Below are positions 47,501 to 57,828 of a DNA stretch of 64,000 nucleotides, piece by piece. The notes under the pieces are model-generated. The model did no database searches, was not told where the DNA came from, and saw nothing but the letters and a program-made list of their open reading frames with translations. Within the stretch, counting starts at the first letter, position 1. Each line of letters begins with the position of its first letter. Origin of the DNA: Macrotrachela quadricornifera (lineage: Eukaryota > Rotifera > Eurotatoria > Philodinida > Philodinidae); contig JAJEKB010021102.1 of the NCBI GenBank assembly GCA_022393335.1, positions 940,316 to 1,004,315 of the forward strand, read 5' to 3'. The translations under genes were made by a program, and so were the position numbers.

Positions 47501-50500
47501 AAAAGCTTATAGTCAAAGAGAGATAAACTGTATTTAGCTTTAGAAAGAAACTGATTCCTTCTACAACTGGATAAATGGGTAGAACAACTGAAAAAAGGTA
47601 TAGCATAGGGAGAAAGAGACATTACATAAATGTTTTGCCTTCTCTTGCTTTAGCTACTTGTACTCTGTACCGTTCACATTTACTCTTGAAATCGGCATCT
47701 AATGTCCTACCCTTGTTGTCTTTGTTCATATCACCAATGAATTTCAATAAATCATCCAACACCGGCAGAATCAGCTGTTTTAACATTACATCTTGGTTAA
47801 CGATTAGATTTTCGTGTTCGAGAGATTTCGTATTTAGCACCATTGAATCAGATTCCAATTTCTTGTTGCGTAATGATAAGTGTTCGAGTTCCTTGAATAT
47901 TTTTAAATCTTGTTGATTTTTGGTAATCATGAATTGATCGAATTTCTTGTTTGATTCACATAGTTTACCTAATGTTTCATTAAGCTGAGCTAAACCAGAA
48001 ATTAGATCATTTAATTTTGACATCATATTATTATCTGTAGTTGTCCATGGAGTTGTAATAGTTGGAAAATCGAAAGATTTATAAAGATAATCGTTCATAT
48101 TAATCAAATTTTTTGTTGTTGTTGATGCTGAAGAATTATCTAGAGGATGATTATACTTGCTGTATAAAAGTCTTTTCGTGAGTTCTGCACGATAAGCTTT
48201 TACAATTGGACATTTATTTGAATTAGATGCGTGTTCACCATTACAATGTTTGCAAATGGGGTTAGAAGAACACTTGTGATCTTTTAAATCAGCAAATGAT
48301 TGACCACATAGCTTGCACGTTTCTGAAGATTCTGGACACTGTCTTCGAAAGTGTCCCAGACTACAGCACTTTGAACAAATCAGTACATTAATTGGTGCAA
48401 TATATTCAACGATATCATAGCTAATATAGTTAATTCTAATCTTTTTACCATCTAATAAAACTTGCCTAACTTTTGGTGAGGTAAGTTACAATTTCACCTG
48501 CCTGATGTTATTACCAAATTTATTCCTTAGCCGAACCACATTCTTAACATCTGGATATGTATTTTTAATTTCATTCGAGAAGTCATCAAAATCGATATTC
48601 ATGTCCACATTTTTGATGATGAGTGACAATTGAGGAGGAATGGAGGGTGATGAAAGAAAGCAGTAGTTTTCACCAGCAATTTGCAGAGACCATTTTGTTT
48701 GGTCTAACAAAAAAGAAAATGAAGTTGAATCTTTTAAATAAAGTAAAATATCCAATTCATTATTGTTGCATTTTAACGAAGAAGATCGACAATTGGCAAT
48801 TTCCAAATCCAAATTATAATCATTTTTGAAATGATTGATAATTTCAGCTGTGAACTGATTAATGTTTAATTTATTAAAATTGAAACGAACAATATGAGGG
48901 GGAAAAGGATATCTTGTCGTAGCAAAGCGAGTTGACGCTGTAGCAATAGCTGGTTGTTTGTGCACTGTTGTTGAGGTAATTGTGACTGGTTGTGATTCAT
49001 CTGACGATGAGTCATATGTTTACTTTTTTTACGTAGAAAAGGTTGAAAACCACCATTATCTGATACATTGGAATGTGAACGACGTAAAGAACGAGCTGGA
49101 GAGTTAAGTAAATGAGGGTCAGTAGCTGATGATGGAGTATCCACTTGATTAATGTTCGAGTTTGAAATAAAATGAATATTTGAAACGGGATCATATGATG
49201 TGGCAGAACAATGACAATGTTGATCATTGAGATTATTTTGAACTGGATGATGAATTAAATTGTCCACCATGTAACAATTTTTCTTTTTTGTAGTTTCCAG
49301 AATGTTTTTATTATTATGATAATTAGCCATACTTGACTAAATTACCAAGTTCCAGTATAAAGATATATCACGTTCCTAAACACGTGATTATATATATGAA
49401 GAATGTGTAGAAAAGAGGAAAGACAAAATATGACCGATCAGTACACAATGAATTTGAAGAATGAACATCTCATTGTTTCTATTGTATGTACAAGTATATC
49501 TTAATATACAAGAACATGGAATATGTAAAGGCTATTGAGACGATAAATATCGTTCCCTATCACCTATGATTACTCTTAAAGTAAGCAATCATAATCGTGT
49601 CGGCTTGGTTAACTTCCACATCAATAATATCAATCTTAACAACAACAAACTCATGTCTGTTGTTTCATAGAATGTGTTCCCTACAATTTAAGCTCATCGT
49701 AAGAAATTACCTAAATTGTTTAAACTTCATAAAATCTTCATTTTCATCAATTACTGTCCATAATAAACGAGCACTTCGAAAACTTCTCAAAAAATCAGTT
49801 TGTTCTTATAAAATAAACAAGTTTGAGAGCGTATTTCGAAGGCAAAAGCAAGTTTTTTGATTCATATCCTGAAGTACAAATATTGACTCGATTAGTGTAT
49901 CTGAGCTATACAAAAGGTATACTTTTACCATAGCTGTATGTTACGAGAGGAACGGTGACATTGTGATAAAAAATATCGTAACAACGCAGAGTATCTCGGT
50001 AATAATAAGCTAACGATATACACTCTTTTCAATGTATTCATAGCTTATTAGAATGTACATAGCATGCATGTCACATATATTTTGCTTTTTCGATCGTAGC
50101 GGTAGGTGACTAACTCAACATTGTCACTTAAATGATAATGAAATAAGAGTGTATTCGTATAATATTTCTGTTTATTTATGAAAAATCTTAGGCAACTTTA
50201 TAAAATGTCTATTGAATGAAAAGAATAAATTCCATAACATATAGCATATAGAGAAAGTAAATATTTTTGCTGACAGCCAGATATGAACAAGTTTTGCAAA
50301 CGTAACGAAGAAATGGTGGATGTACATTTAAATAGAAAGAAACTTAATCCTTTTTTCTTCAAAATAAAATAATGTTGACAGCTTAGTAGATCAATTAATT
50401 TACACACTAAAAATAAATATGTCGTAAATTATAGTGTCGCAATCTCAATGGAGAAAATGTGTCGTATATATATTTCTTTCTTTCTGTCTGCTAACTGTTC

Positions 50501-53500
50501 ATTCACCGTCGCGTTTTGAACATACAGCCATTTATAAACAACATGATTGAACGTACAGAACTTATATATTTTTGTCTTAATTAATTTTTTACAATTATTC
50601 TTGAGTATTCATTTGTTGAGAATATTCCATTCTCGACCAATGATTGAGAGAGGATTGCCCTTAAATGGTTTGATGGAGATCGGATTACTTCAAAGATGGA
50701 CAAATCCTAAAATCTGACCTCCTTGAATTTTCCACGTGATAATAACTAAATCGAAAAATATATCAATCACATGATTTCGAGAAAAAAAAATTCTAAATTT
50801 GCCATATGGGAGATTCGAACCATGCTTTCAGAATATGTCGCATGTGTGGTGCAAGAATGTGTCATAGTTTCAATGGAAGAAATGTGTCGCAACGAGCTTC
50901 TCGTGTCACACTTGAATGTGTTGCACATTGTGTTGCAAAGTGCTACACATTTTATCTTAGTGTGTAGTGATTGCTCAAGAATTAAATTTCGAGGAATATC
51001 TATAGTTGACTATAACGTTCGTATAAGCATACTCATTTCACGAATAGTTTATCATTCTTTGGGGACTCTATGGTTTTTTTTAATTCAAATTGAATTTTGA
51101 AGAAAAAACAACCGTCCACTTTTAGCAAGGCAAGAGGATTAAGGAATTCTTGAGTTTAGTATATATACATCTCATATATATAGTACCCGTTTTTAAAGGA
51201 TACAGGAGGGACTAAGGAGACTAAGGGAACAAAGGGGACCAACAGTGTCAAACTTGAAAGTTGAATTCAAGTATTCAACTATTACTTCAACTATTCCAGT
51301 ATTGAAATCATTAAAAACTTCACCATATGGGACCTCAACAAAGAATACCGCTTAATAGTCCAACATGGTACCCTCACGCAGGTCGCGCCCTCTAACTCCA
51401 TGTGACACCCTCACGCAGGTCGCGCTCTCTAACTCCATGTGGCACCCTCACGCAGGTCGCGCCCTCTAACTTCATGTGGCACCCTCACGCAGGGTCGCAC
51501 CCTCTAGCCTTTCTAGTTGAATAGTTGAAAATTTGAAGTATTCAATAATTGAATACTTGAATTCAAGTTTCTAATATTACATATATGTGCTTAGTTCTCT
51601 TAGTCCCCTTAGTCCTCTATTTCAATTTGAAATTAAATGCTTCTTTTCGGTTTAAATTCAAAATGAAATTAAATAGCCCATTGTATGTCTTTGGGTGAAA
51701 GAACTATGTGAAAGTACCATAATCCTACTACTTTAAGTTTTTGAAATAAAACTGTCCAATCATTTTGTTTGCACGAAAATTATTTATTATAATGAATAAT
51801 AACTATTTTTATTAATAGCTGTATGCAATCCAACATGCACAAACGGTGTTTGCACAGCACTAAATGTTTGCACATGCACCACCGGCTGGTATGTCCCAGT
51901 TTTTATTCAATGAGTTGTTTCATTCCATAAACGATATATGTATCTTCAAAACAGGTATGGTCCAACATGTGCTTCGACAAATTGTACAAATTCATGTCAA
52001 AATGGCGGTACATGTATAGCACCGAATGTTTGTAATTGGTAAATATATTTATTTTTCCCAACGAATATTGATTTATGTAAGGCTCTTTCAGTACTAGTCC
52101 ATGGACCGGTAGTGTTTGTCAAATATGTAAGAAAGACTCTTTTTCTATGATGAATACTTTGTATAGTATCAAATTCTTTGCAGCTGCCTGCAATTCTTCA
52201 TGTCTTAATGGTGGTAATTGTACAGGACCCAATATATGTACATGTAAGTGACTGCAATTACAAACGGATCGATCTACTTTTGTTCCTATATGTATTGTTA
52301 ATATAGGTAATACGGATATATGGATAGGTTCGATATGTCAAACACGTCTGTATTTTGCATAATAATTCGATTGCTATTTCTTTCCTGAATTTTTTTAGCT
52401 GTTCGAATATTTTGGAGTTTCGACAGTACATTGGAAGATTTGTACAATAATTTTAATGGAATTAGCCACAATAGTCCAACCTATCTATCACGAGGTTATA
52501 ATGGAGCAGGCTCATGTCTTTGGTTGGATCGATCAAGAAATCAATCAATAACGATCAATACTCCACCTTTTCTTAACATGGCTTATACATCGTTTACATT
52601 CGAATTGTGGATGTACGCGCAATCGTTCTGTAATAATAGTTCATGCTCAGATAATGCCGTGTTTGGACAGTTTGAACAAAATGCTCTCGATAAATCGTTT
52701 TATATTATTGTTCGAAATCGGCGCATCTATTTTAGTTTCTACTTAGATGATGTTTCAGGAAATCAGGTAAACGAGCAATGAGGACATCTCATTATGATAA
52801 TTGATTTCTGCATAATGTGTATTACTTTTTGATTTTATTTAGGTATTAAATACGACTACATGGTATCATATGGTATGTGTCAAGAAAGGAATACAGCAAA
52901 GAAACAAAGTTCCAATTTTATATGAATTTTAGGCTTATATCTATGATTACTCGACATATACACAGTACGTTTATGTCAATGGATATTTGGATGCGTCACG
53001 TAGTTCAGCTGGACCATATCAGGGCACAACAGGGTCAGTAGGCAATTTAGTATGCTTAATCTTTAAACTTAAAGTTAATCGGAAATTCATATGATATAGT
53101 GCTTCTTTTTTTTCATTGAAACGAGATAATTTATCCTAGTCTAACGCGAACATTTAAAAGCAGCCCTGTGTTCACAGAAAACCTCTGGAAGCCTACGTAT
53201 ATTTGTGAAATATTTTTTACCTTGCATTATGTACAAATTTGGTGCATCAATGGAAAAAGTTTCAATTCACGAGAACTAATCATGCAACAATTTTGCGTTG
53301 ATATGCTAAACTTTTTTATTTTACGTATATTCTTAATGCTGACTTATGTAAGGATTTCGTTTTGTTTCTGTTGTGCATTTATTTAGTCACAGTTACAGTA
53401 GATTTATCCTTTTATCACTATTATTAGCATTCATTTATATGTGTCTCTGAAAGTTATTGGATGATCACTACATCAAAAATATGTAATTTAGAATCTTACA

Positions 53501-54421
53501 GTTGAAAAGACAATTTGGATATCAAATTAGAAAAAAGTATAGTTGAAAATCAAAATAATATAGTATTTGTTTTTTCTTATTTTTAATTCATTCTTTCCAT
53601 TTATTCTTTTTTGAATAAAAGAATTTCAATGAAAATATTTGTTTTTTAGTGCACTGACTATTGGCACTAATGGAGTATTAACACCGTATAATTATTTTGA
53701 TGGTTGTCTTGATTCAATTGCTTACTTCGGTCGGGCAAAGAATGCAACAGAAATACTGAATGATGCCACCTTGGTTGCCCATCTTTCATTTGATGGAAAT
53801 ACACTTCTTGATTCTGGTCCTTTGTTAATTAATGGAACAGGAACGAACTATTCATATACATCATTGGGTCGAGTAAATGAAGCTCTTTCACTTCAAAATT
53901 CGTCATCCTACGTTCAAATCACAGGTTTGAGACGCTTGGGAACAGACGAATGGGCATATTCAGTTGCAATTTGGATTTATCCAATAAGCCTTGCTGGCGG
54001 GACCATTATGCATTTAAGTAGTCGAACTGATGGAGCGCAAGCAGGTGGATGGTGCCTACCTATTATGGGTCTCAGCTCAACCGGACAGATTTCCATCAAC
54101 AGTTGGCGTACTAATGCCAATGTGTCACTTACCGGTCCCCAGGTTTCACTTAATACATGGACTCATATCGTGGCAACCTATTCATTAACTAATGGCCAAC
54201 GACTATATGTCAACGGTAGTCTACAAATTTCGTCTAGTACATTTACCTTTTCGGCTAGTGGTATTCCTATGACAATCACACTTGGAAGTTCGTTGCTTGG
54301 AACGGGCGTATGCAACGCGGGTACGATACAAATGCGTCAATTTTACGGATTTCTTGATGAATTTTACGTTTATGCACGTGAACTTACGTCATCGGAGATC
54401 ACTGCACTTGCCAATCCATAA
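41508..54421 (+). CDS. type II membrane protein with EGF-like repeats and two LamG-like domains
   Basis: Fifteen exons by my reconstruction: 41508-41600, 41668-41739, 41805-41936, 43961-44014, 44098-44145, 44182-44347, 51819-51888, 51955-52038, 52092-52126, 52184-52243, 52307-52345, 52399-52766, 52843-52872, 52933-53033, 53650-54421. All junctions are GT-AG and in phase; total 707 residues. The N-terminal ~155 residues are hydrophilic and basic (cytosolic). They are followed by CCRLCTPLCAILSVFAAL and an LTIIITTVLVAVL membrane segment, then a Thr/Ser stalk. Next come three EGF-like modules (CNPTCTNGVC...; CTNSCQNGGTC...; CNSSCLNGGNC...) and two laminin-G/concanavalin-type domains (FWSFDSTLEDLYN...; HLSFDGNTLLDSG..., with WTHIVATYS and LYVNGS). 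The ectodomain suggests a cell-surface adhesion or recognition role. Exons 7-15 are most secure; exons 1-5 rest on splice sites and phase alone. The intron after exon 6 contains a LINE, and the intron after exon 3 contains two MITE-like elements. Exons 11 and 14 use weaker donors (GTCTGT, GTCAGT). Confidence 0.78.
42122..42932. mobile_element. foldback-type element in intron 3
   Basis: Ends TGTTGCAAAAGTTTTGAGAT and the complement of ATTTTGTTTCAGAACTTTTG. Further inside, GAAACATTTGAAAGGTCGTA (near 42276) pairs with the segment near 42780 (ACCTTCTAAACATTTCCTC). No coding content and no clear target duplication. Confidence 0.6.
43042..43819. mobile_element. hAT-type MITE with perfect 8-bp target duplication
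   Basis: Starts CAGAGCTGGGCAACTCA and ends with the inverse ...GTTGCCCAGCTCTG. TCATTTAT is repeated exactly on both sides (43034-43041, 43820-43827). The subterminal parts consist of many AATTGAATTG-type short repeats in both orientations; the centre (43250-43560) is unique AT-rich sequence. Non-autonomous; located in the third intron of the EGF/LamG gene. Confidence 0.92.
44631..45017 (-). pseudogene. LINE ORF2 C-terminal part
   Basis: Continues the reverse-transcriptase frame after a single TAA (45018-45020). About 128 residues, rich in Cys, Trp and His (CLKRTLCCLGWSDHFFAH, LADRCARYW). This is probably the poorly conserved C-terminal domain found after the RT in such elements. The intervening stop is presumably a mutation. 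Confidence 0.75.
45018..46544 (-). pseudogene. LINE ORF2 reverse transcriptase
   Basis: An open stretch of 508 residues with the RT motifs in order: TRPISLLDSFLKIGEKL, motif A FVDFKSAFD, motif B GGPQGSILTPTVF, motif C FADD (the two catalytic Asp, intact), motif D KTEGLW and motif E FKYLGYWITP. The catalytic core looks complete. Upstream, sequence continuing the protein (DRIHNDYIQFLRLL) lies in another frame before 46560, so ORF2 is broken between endonuclease and RT by at least two frame changes. A TAA ends the stretch before the C-terminal part. Confidence 0.92.
46702..47622 (-). pseudogene. LINE ORF2 apurinic-type endonuclease
   Basis: 306 residues starting at an ATG that overlaps the ORF1 stop (TAATG, 47624-47620). 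APE-like motifs: SFSVRGLGVRW, DVLILIETGD (catalytic Glu), GIYAPDSR, VLYGDFTVDLE (GDFN usual, Asn replaced by Thr) and TTSDHYPILS (SDH). It ends prematurely at 46702 and the protein continues in a different frame. The GDFN-to-GDFT change may already impair cleavage. Confidence 0.88.
47622..49330 (-). pseudogene. LINE ORF1, gag-like with three zinc knuckles
   Basis: Starts with MANYHNNKNILETTKKKN at 49330. A frame change occurs near 48965-48900, then one frame runs to 47622 except for a TAA at 48486-48488 (after RQVKL). It has an Asn/Gln-rich N-terminal half. Knuckles near 48390-48230 read CSKCCSLGHFRRQC, CKLCGQSFADLKDHKC and CKHCNGEHASNSNKC. A C-terminal coiled-coil-like segment (KLNDLISGLAQLNETLGKL) follows. 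The product would bind the element RNA. One frameshift and one nonsense change inactivate it. Confidence 0.85.
49481..51080. other. intronic sequence of the EGF/LamG gene, no separate gene
   Basis: Frames at 49597-49860 and 50771-51100 have no recognisable family. ATGTGTCGCAA-type segments recur near 50440 and 50880. Taken as intron. Confidence 0.4.
51085..51700. repeat. inverted repeat enclosing a 38-bp tandem repeat
   Basis: GGGACTAAGGAGACTAAGGG (near 51211) is inverted near 51603, and ATTCAAGTATTCAAC-type segments flank the centre on both sides. The centre (51369-51520) has four copies of a 38-bp unit with CCCTCACGCAGGTCGCGCCC at 51369, 51407, 51445 and 51483, strikingly GC-rich for this locus. 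It lies in the same intron as the LINE. Confidence 0.85.
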
Positions 54422-54707
54422 ACAATGAGTACAGTCTTACTTAGAAACGCTTTTAAACATTAATATTAATTTTGTATTCACGTGAAAAGAATTTTTTTAG
54501 AAGTATTCTGATTGATAGTGTAGTTCAAGCAGATGACTTTTTTTGTATGCCACATCGTTTCAAGAAAGAGATTTAAAGTTTTGTACAAAAATAGAGGTAT
54601 TGCAGAACGCTTACTAAGCAGAATTAAGAATTCTTATACAGATAAATAACTACAGTATAAAAATGATAATGTTGACTAGAATTTATCTCAATGAGTGCAC
54701 TGAATCA

Positions 54708-54713
54708 AATAAA
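54708..54713 (+). promoter_or_regulatory. polyadenylation signal of the EGF/LamG gene
   Basis: AATAAA 287 bp after the stop codon; the best candidate in the 3' region. Confidence 0.5.
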
Positions 54714-55090
54714 GTTCTGCTGAGATTTTAAAAAAATGACAAGAGAATTCGATACAGAATTCTATTTCATAGACAACTAAATGTCATTCAATGTCAGATC
54801 ACATTCCACATCGAATAAAACGAAATTTTGCTAAAAATTGGAAAAGCTCAGCAGAATTACTATTATAGGTATATCGTTTTCACAGTTGAAGTATATACGA
54901 CTGATCAAACGTATTCATTACTAACAAGGGAACATATTTGAGTGTACCCACGGAGATCGAGTTTAAAAGTGTGCTGCCGTGTAGTGACCATGTTGAATAT
55001 CTCGAATATCAACATCTTAGCTGCCCGTGCTTTGGTTCAGAAAATTGCACTATTTAACATATCCACCATAAGCCAGTAGTGTAGAAATCG
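54714..55090. other. spacer
   Basis: No gene or repeat recognised. Confidence 0.4.
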
Positions 55091-55094
55091 TTAA

Positions 55095-55600
55095 CCCGAT
55101 TCAACTATTCAATTATTCGGATATTCAACTATTCAACTATTACTATATGATGGACTAAAGATACTAATATAGAATGCTGCCTGCAAGATGCTGCGTATAG
55201 GATGTTGCATACAGGATACTGTCTGCAAGATGCTGCCTATAGGATGCTGCCTGTAGGATGCAGTTTACAGGATCCTGCCTGCACGATGCTGAAAGTAATC
55301 GAACGAGGAGAGACAATGTCACTTGCATTTGACAATAACCTATACCTAGCGGCTGTTTGACAACATCAGCCACACCCATGCTCTCACTTCTGACATCCTC
55401 ACACCCACACCTATGCCCTCACCCCTCACGCCCTCACTCACACCTGTGCCCTCACCCTCAACATACGTGTGTTATTTCTAGCATCCTGCAGGAAGCATCC
55501 TGTAGTTAACGTCGTTAATCTTTCATGTATCAGTAGGTGAATAATTGAATAGTTGAAAACTCGAGTAAAATTTTTAATACTCGAGTAGAGTCCTCGAGTT
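55095..55600. repeat. repeat cluster with a 14-bp minisatellite
   Basis: ATTCAACTATTCAA segments (55100-55140) and GAATAGTTGAAAAC (55547) form the outer inverted parts. Inside, 55172-55290 holds about nine copies of a 14-bp unit (AGGATGCTGCCTGC consensus), then a C-rich stretch of CCCTCACCCTC and CACACCCACACC units (55365-55465). The 71-codon minus-strand frame here is just translated minisatellite. Confidence 0.8.
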
Positions 55601-56460
55601 CTACATGTATGGAACGAGAATGCTACTGCACATATTTGATATCCCATTAACGGATAGATTCGATCATACATGAATTTTCGCAATCTTTACACAGCATGGC
55701 AACGCATGTGGATGAGAAGTTGTACCTAACAAGTTTAAGAATCTCCAAACCTGAGCTTGGACTCAATTAACACAGAATGTTAAGAGCCCAACCAGATCCA
55801 AATTCGCTTGGATTCAGATACGCGTAGGACTCGACAGGCTCTAGTAAGGGATATGCGTGATCTGTAGAACTACCGAAAGAGTCATTGACACATGCAGACG
55901 ACAACAATATGCAGAGACATTGCGTGACTGAGGAAACAACTGTTCATCTTTGAAATTCGTTCTCTATTCGCATTCAGTAAAAAACCGAGAGAACGGTCTC
56001 ATAACGTGGCAAAATAATGATTCAAAAATTATTTTACTTCCCTGAGCTCATTCCTATCTTTTTTTATTGAACGTCGTATTCAATTTACTCATTACAACGT
56101 TGTACTGCAGAAAAATTTCTTCTTTTCCTTCCTTTCCTTCTTCTGTTCGAATTTCCTTCTTTTTTTTAAAAAAATTCCTTCATAAAATCCTTCTTTATCA
56201 TACCCCTCTGCTGCGACCCCTGTACATTAACTTTCCTGGTAGAAGAAAGTTTTTGACAAAAAAGGACTGGTCAATCAATTGTAAATCTTTCATCTTTTAC
56301 GATTCACAACAGTAAGATTGTGAATCTCACTATCTCCTCATGTCATAGACCTGACAAAACTCTTGTTAACAAGTTTCCAAGAAGGAAGATGGGAATCAAA
56401 AAGGAAGAATCAGTCTTCCAACTTCCGATACATAAGAGAGAAGAGCAAAGCAGATTAATA
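55601..56460. other. spacer without supported gene
   Basis: Pyrimidine-rich run TTTCCTTCCTTTCCTTC at about 56120. The open frames are low-complexity. Confidence 0.4.
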
Positions 56461-57205
56461 CAGGGTATTTCATAAGTTTTGAGGCACGACAAAATTCCTG
56501 TATACGAACACATAAGATAGTGTCTAATCAAGATGGGACGTGAAAAGCTCTACAAATGTGTCAAAATAATCACTTGCTAATTTGTTTTCATGGCATAGCT
56601 CATACACAAAATAAACAAGCTTTAGGAGGATAATAATGAGTATAATAAAAAAATATTTCGAAGACTTTTTTATTGCGCATATATTTCAGCTTGAAAATAA
56701 AATAAGTTCATGAGTTTTATTTCAAAAGATGCATTATAAAAAGCTTTACAAAATGTATGCAAACAGATCTCAATTCTAAAATAAAAAATTCTTCGAAATA
56801 TTTTTCTCTTATACTCAATCCGATGGCAAGTAGCACCATCATCAAGGTTCTTCATTTTGAGTATGAACTATACCATCAGAACAAGTCAGTATCTATTTAT
56901 TTAGATACTTCTTGTAGAGCTTTTCACGTTGCATCTTTTAAGAAAAATTTCAAGCTCTTGTCATTTATTTACATCGAGATATACGTGAAATCAAAGAATG
57001 CTACCAACATTTTGATAAACTCTGCATTCTATTTTGTCGATTTCAAAAATTTTATTATTATAAGAGACGATTTTATTCAATTATATATCATTTGAAAGGC
57101 CATCAGGGGTACTCGAAGATGATATAGAAACATAATGATTAGACATTGTTCTATGTGTTTGTATACACGAATTTTGTCGCGCCTCAAAACTTATGAAACA
57201 CCCTG
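56461..57205. mobile_element. TA-flanked MITE carrying the TAGAGCTTTTC repeat
   Basis: Begins CAGGGTATTTCATAAGTTTT and ends with the near-complement ...AAAACTTATGAAACACCCTG. TA is on both sides (56459-56460, 57206-57207). Matching continues inward for about 65 bp (GAGGCACGACAAAATTC against GAATTTTGTCGCGCCTC). The dispersed motif is inside, inverted near 56527 and 56728 and forward near 56914. No transposase. Several short frames are artefacts. Confidence 0.88.
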
Positions 57206-57207
57206 TA

Positions 57208-57828
57208 GATTTTCGTATAGTCTGATACAAATATTCTATTTATTCTTACTGTTTGTTAGAATCTATTGGGATCCATTTTCCTTGCTTGATTTGAGTATTG
57301 ATGATGTAGATAAGAAGCTACATCGCATTTTATATTTGAATCCCATAGGGATTGTGCTATAACAGCTTTGTTCTAGAGTGTGTATTTTGTTGAAAACCTG
57401 TTAGGGTAATCCCTGGTCTAGGATACTTTTTCTCGTTGCTAGAAGAGTCTATCTATGAGCTGTTACTTCACCCTACTACTATAGAAACATATTCAATGAT
57501 CTTTGTCGCCTGTTGATGTTGATCTTTTACGCTGTTGGTAGCGGTCTGTGGGGTGGGTGTGAGGTAGTGGGTCCAAATTTCTGTCCCTTTATTTCACAAT
57601 ATTAATTCTAATCCTATCAAGATCTTAACTATTCATTTACTGCCTAATACATCTTTTTTATGATAGTCTAAGTTGCCGTGCACTATGTATGGGTTCTGTC
57701 CTGCAAAATTCAAATAGGAGAAATTTATGAATACTTTTGTGTACAAAGTTCGCGCATAAATATATAAGAAAAAGTGAAAAACAGTTTTTTAATGATAAAT
57801 TATTTCATCAATGGTTTTACGGTAGTTG
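57208..57828. other. spacer, 3' side of the minus-strand gene
   Basis: No gene seen. TTTATT at about 57587 would be an AATAAA signal for the minus-strand gene next to it, 240 bp past its stop. Confidence 0.4.

Larger units (their letters stand above)
44373..49463 (-). mobile_element. full-length non-LTR retrotransposon (LINE), mutated
   Basis: About 5.1 kb on the minus strand, flanked by an exact 17-bp duplication AACATCTCATTGTTTCT (44356-44372 and 49464-49480). The plus-strand T run at 44372-44380 is the 3' poly(A). Order from the 5' end: about 130 bp of 5' UTR, ORF1 with zinc knuckles, ORF2 with APE endonuclease and reverse transcriptase, a C-terminal Cys/His-containing region and a 250-bp 3' UTR. 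ORF1 and ORF2 meet at TAATG. The layout fits the Jockey/R1/CR1-like group; I do not assign a clade. It sits in the intron after exon 6 of the EGF/LamG gene, antisense to it. Target-site length and intact ends imply a full-length insertion by target-primed reverse transcription. Confidence 0.95.

Noticed and set aside
53168..53386. 72-codon frame within the last intron of the EGF/LamG gene
   Set aside because: The flanking exons splice in phase across it; no domain similarity.
55164..55379. 71-codon minus-strand frame
   Set aside because: Direct translation of the 14-bp minisatellite.
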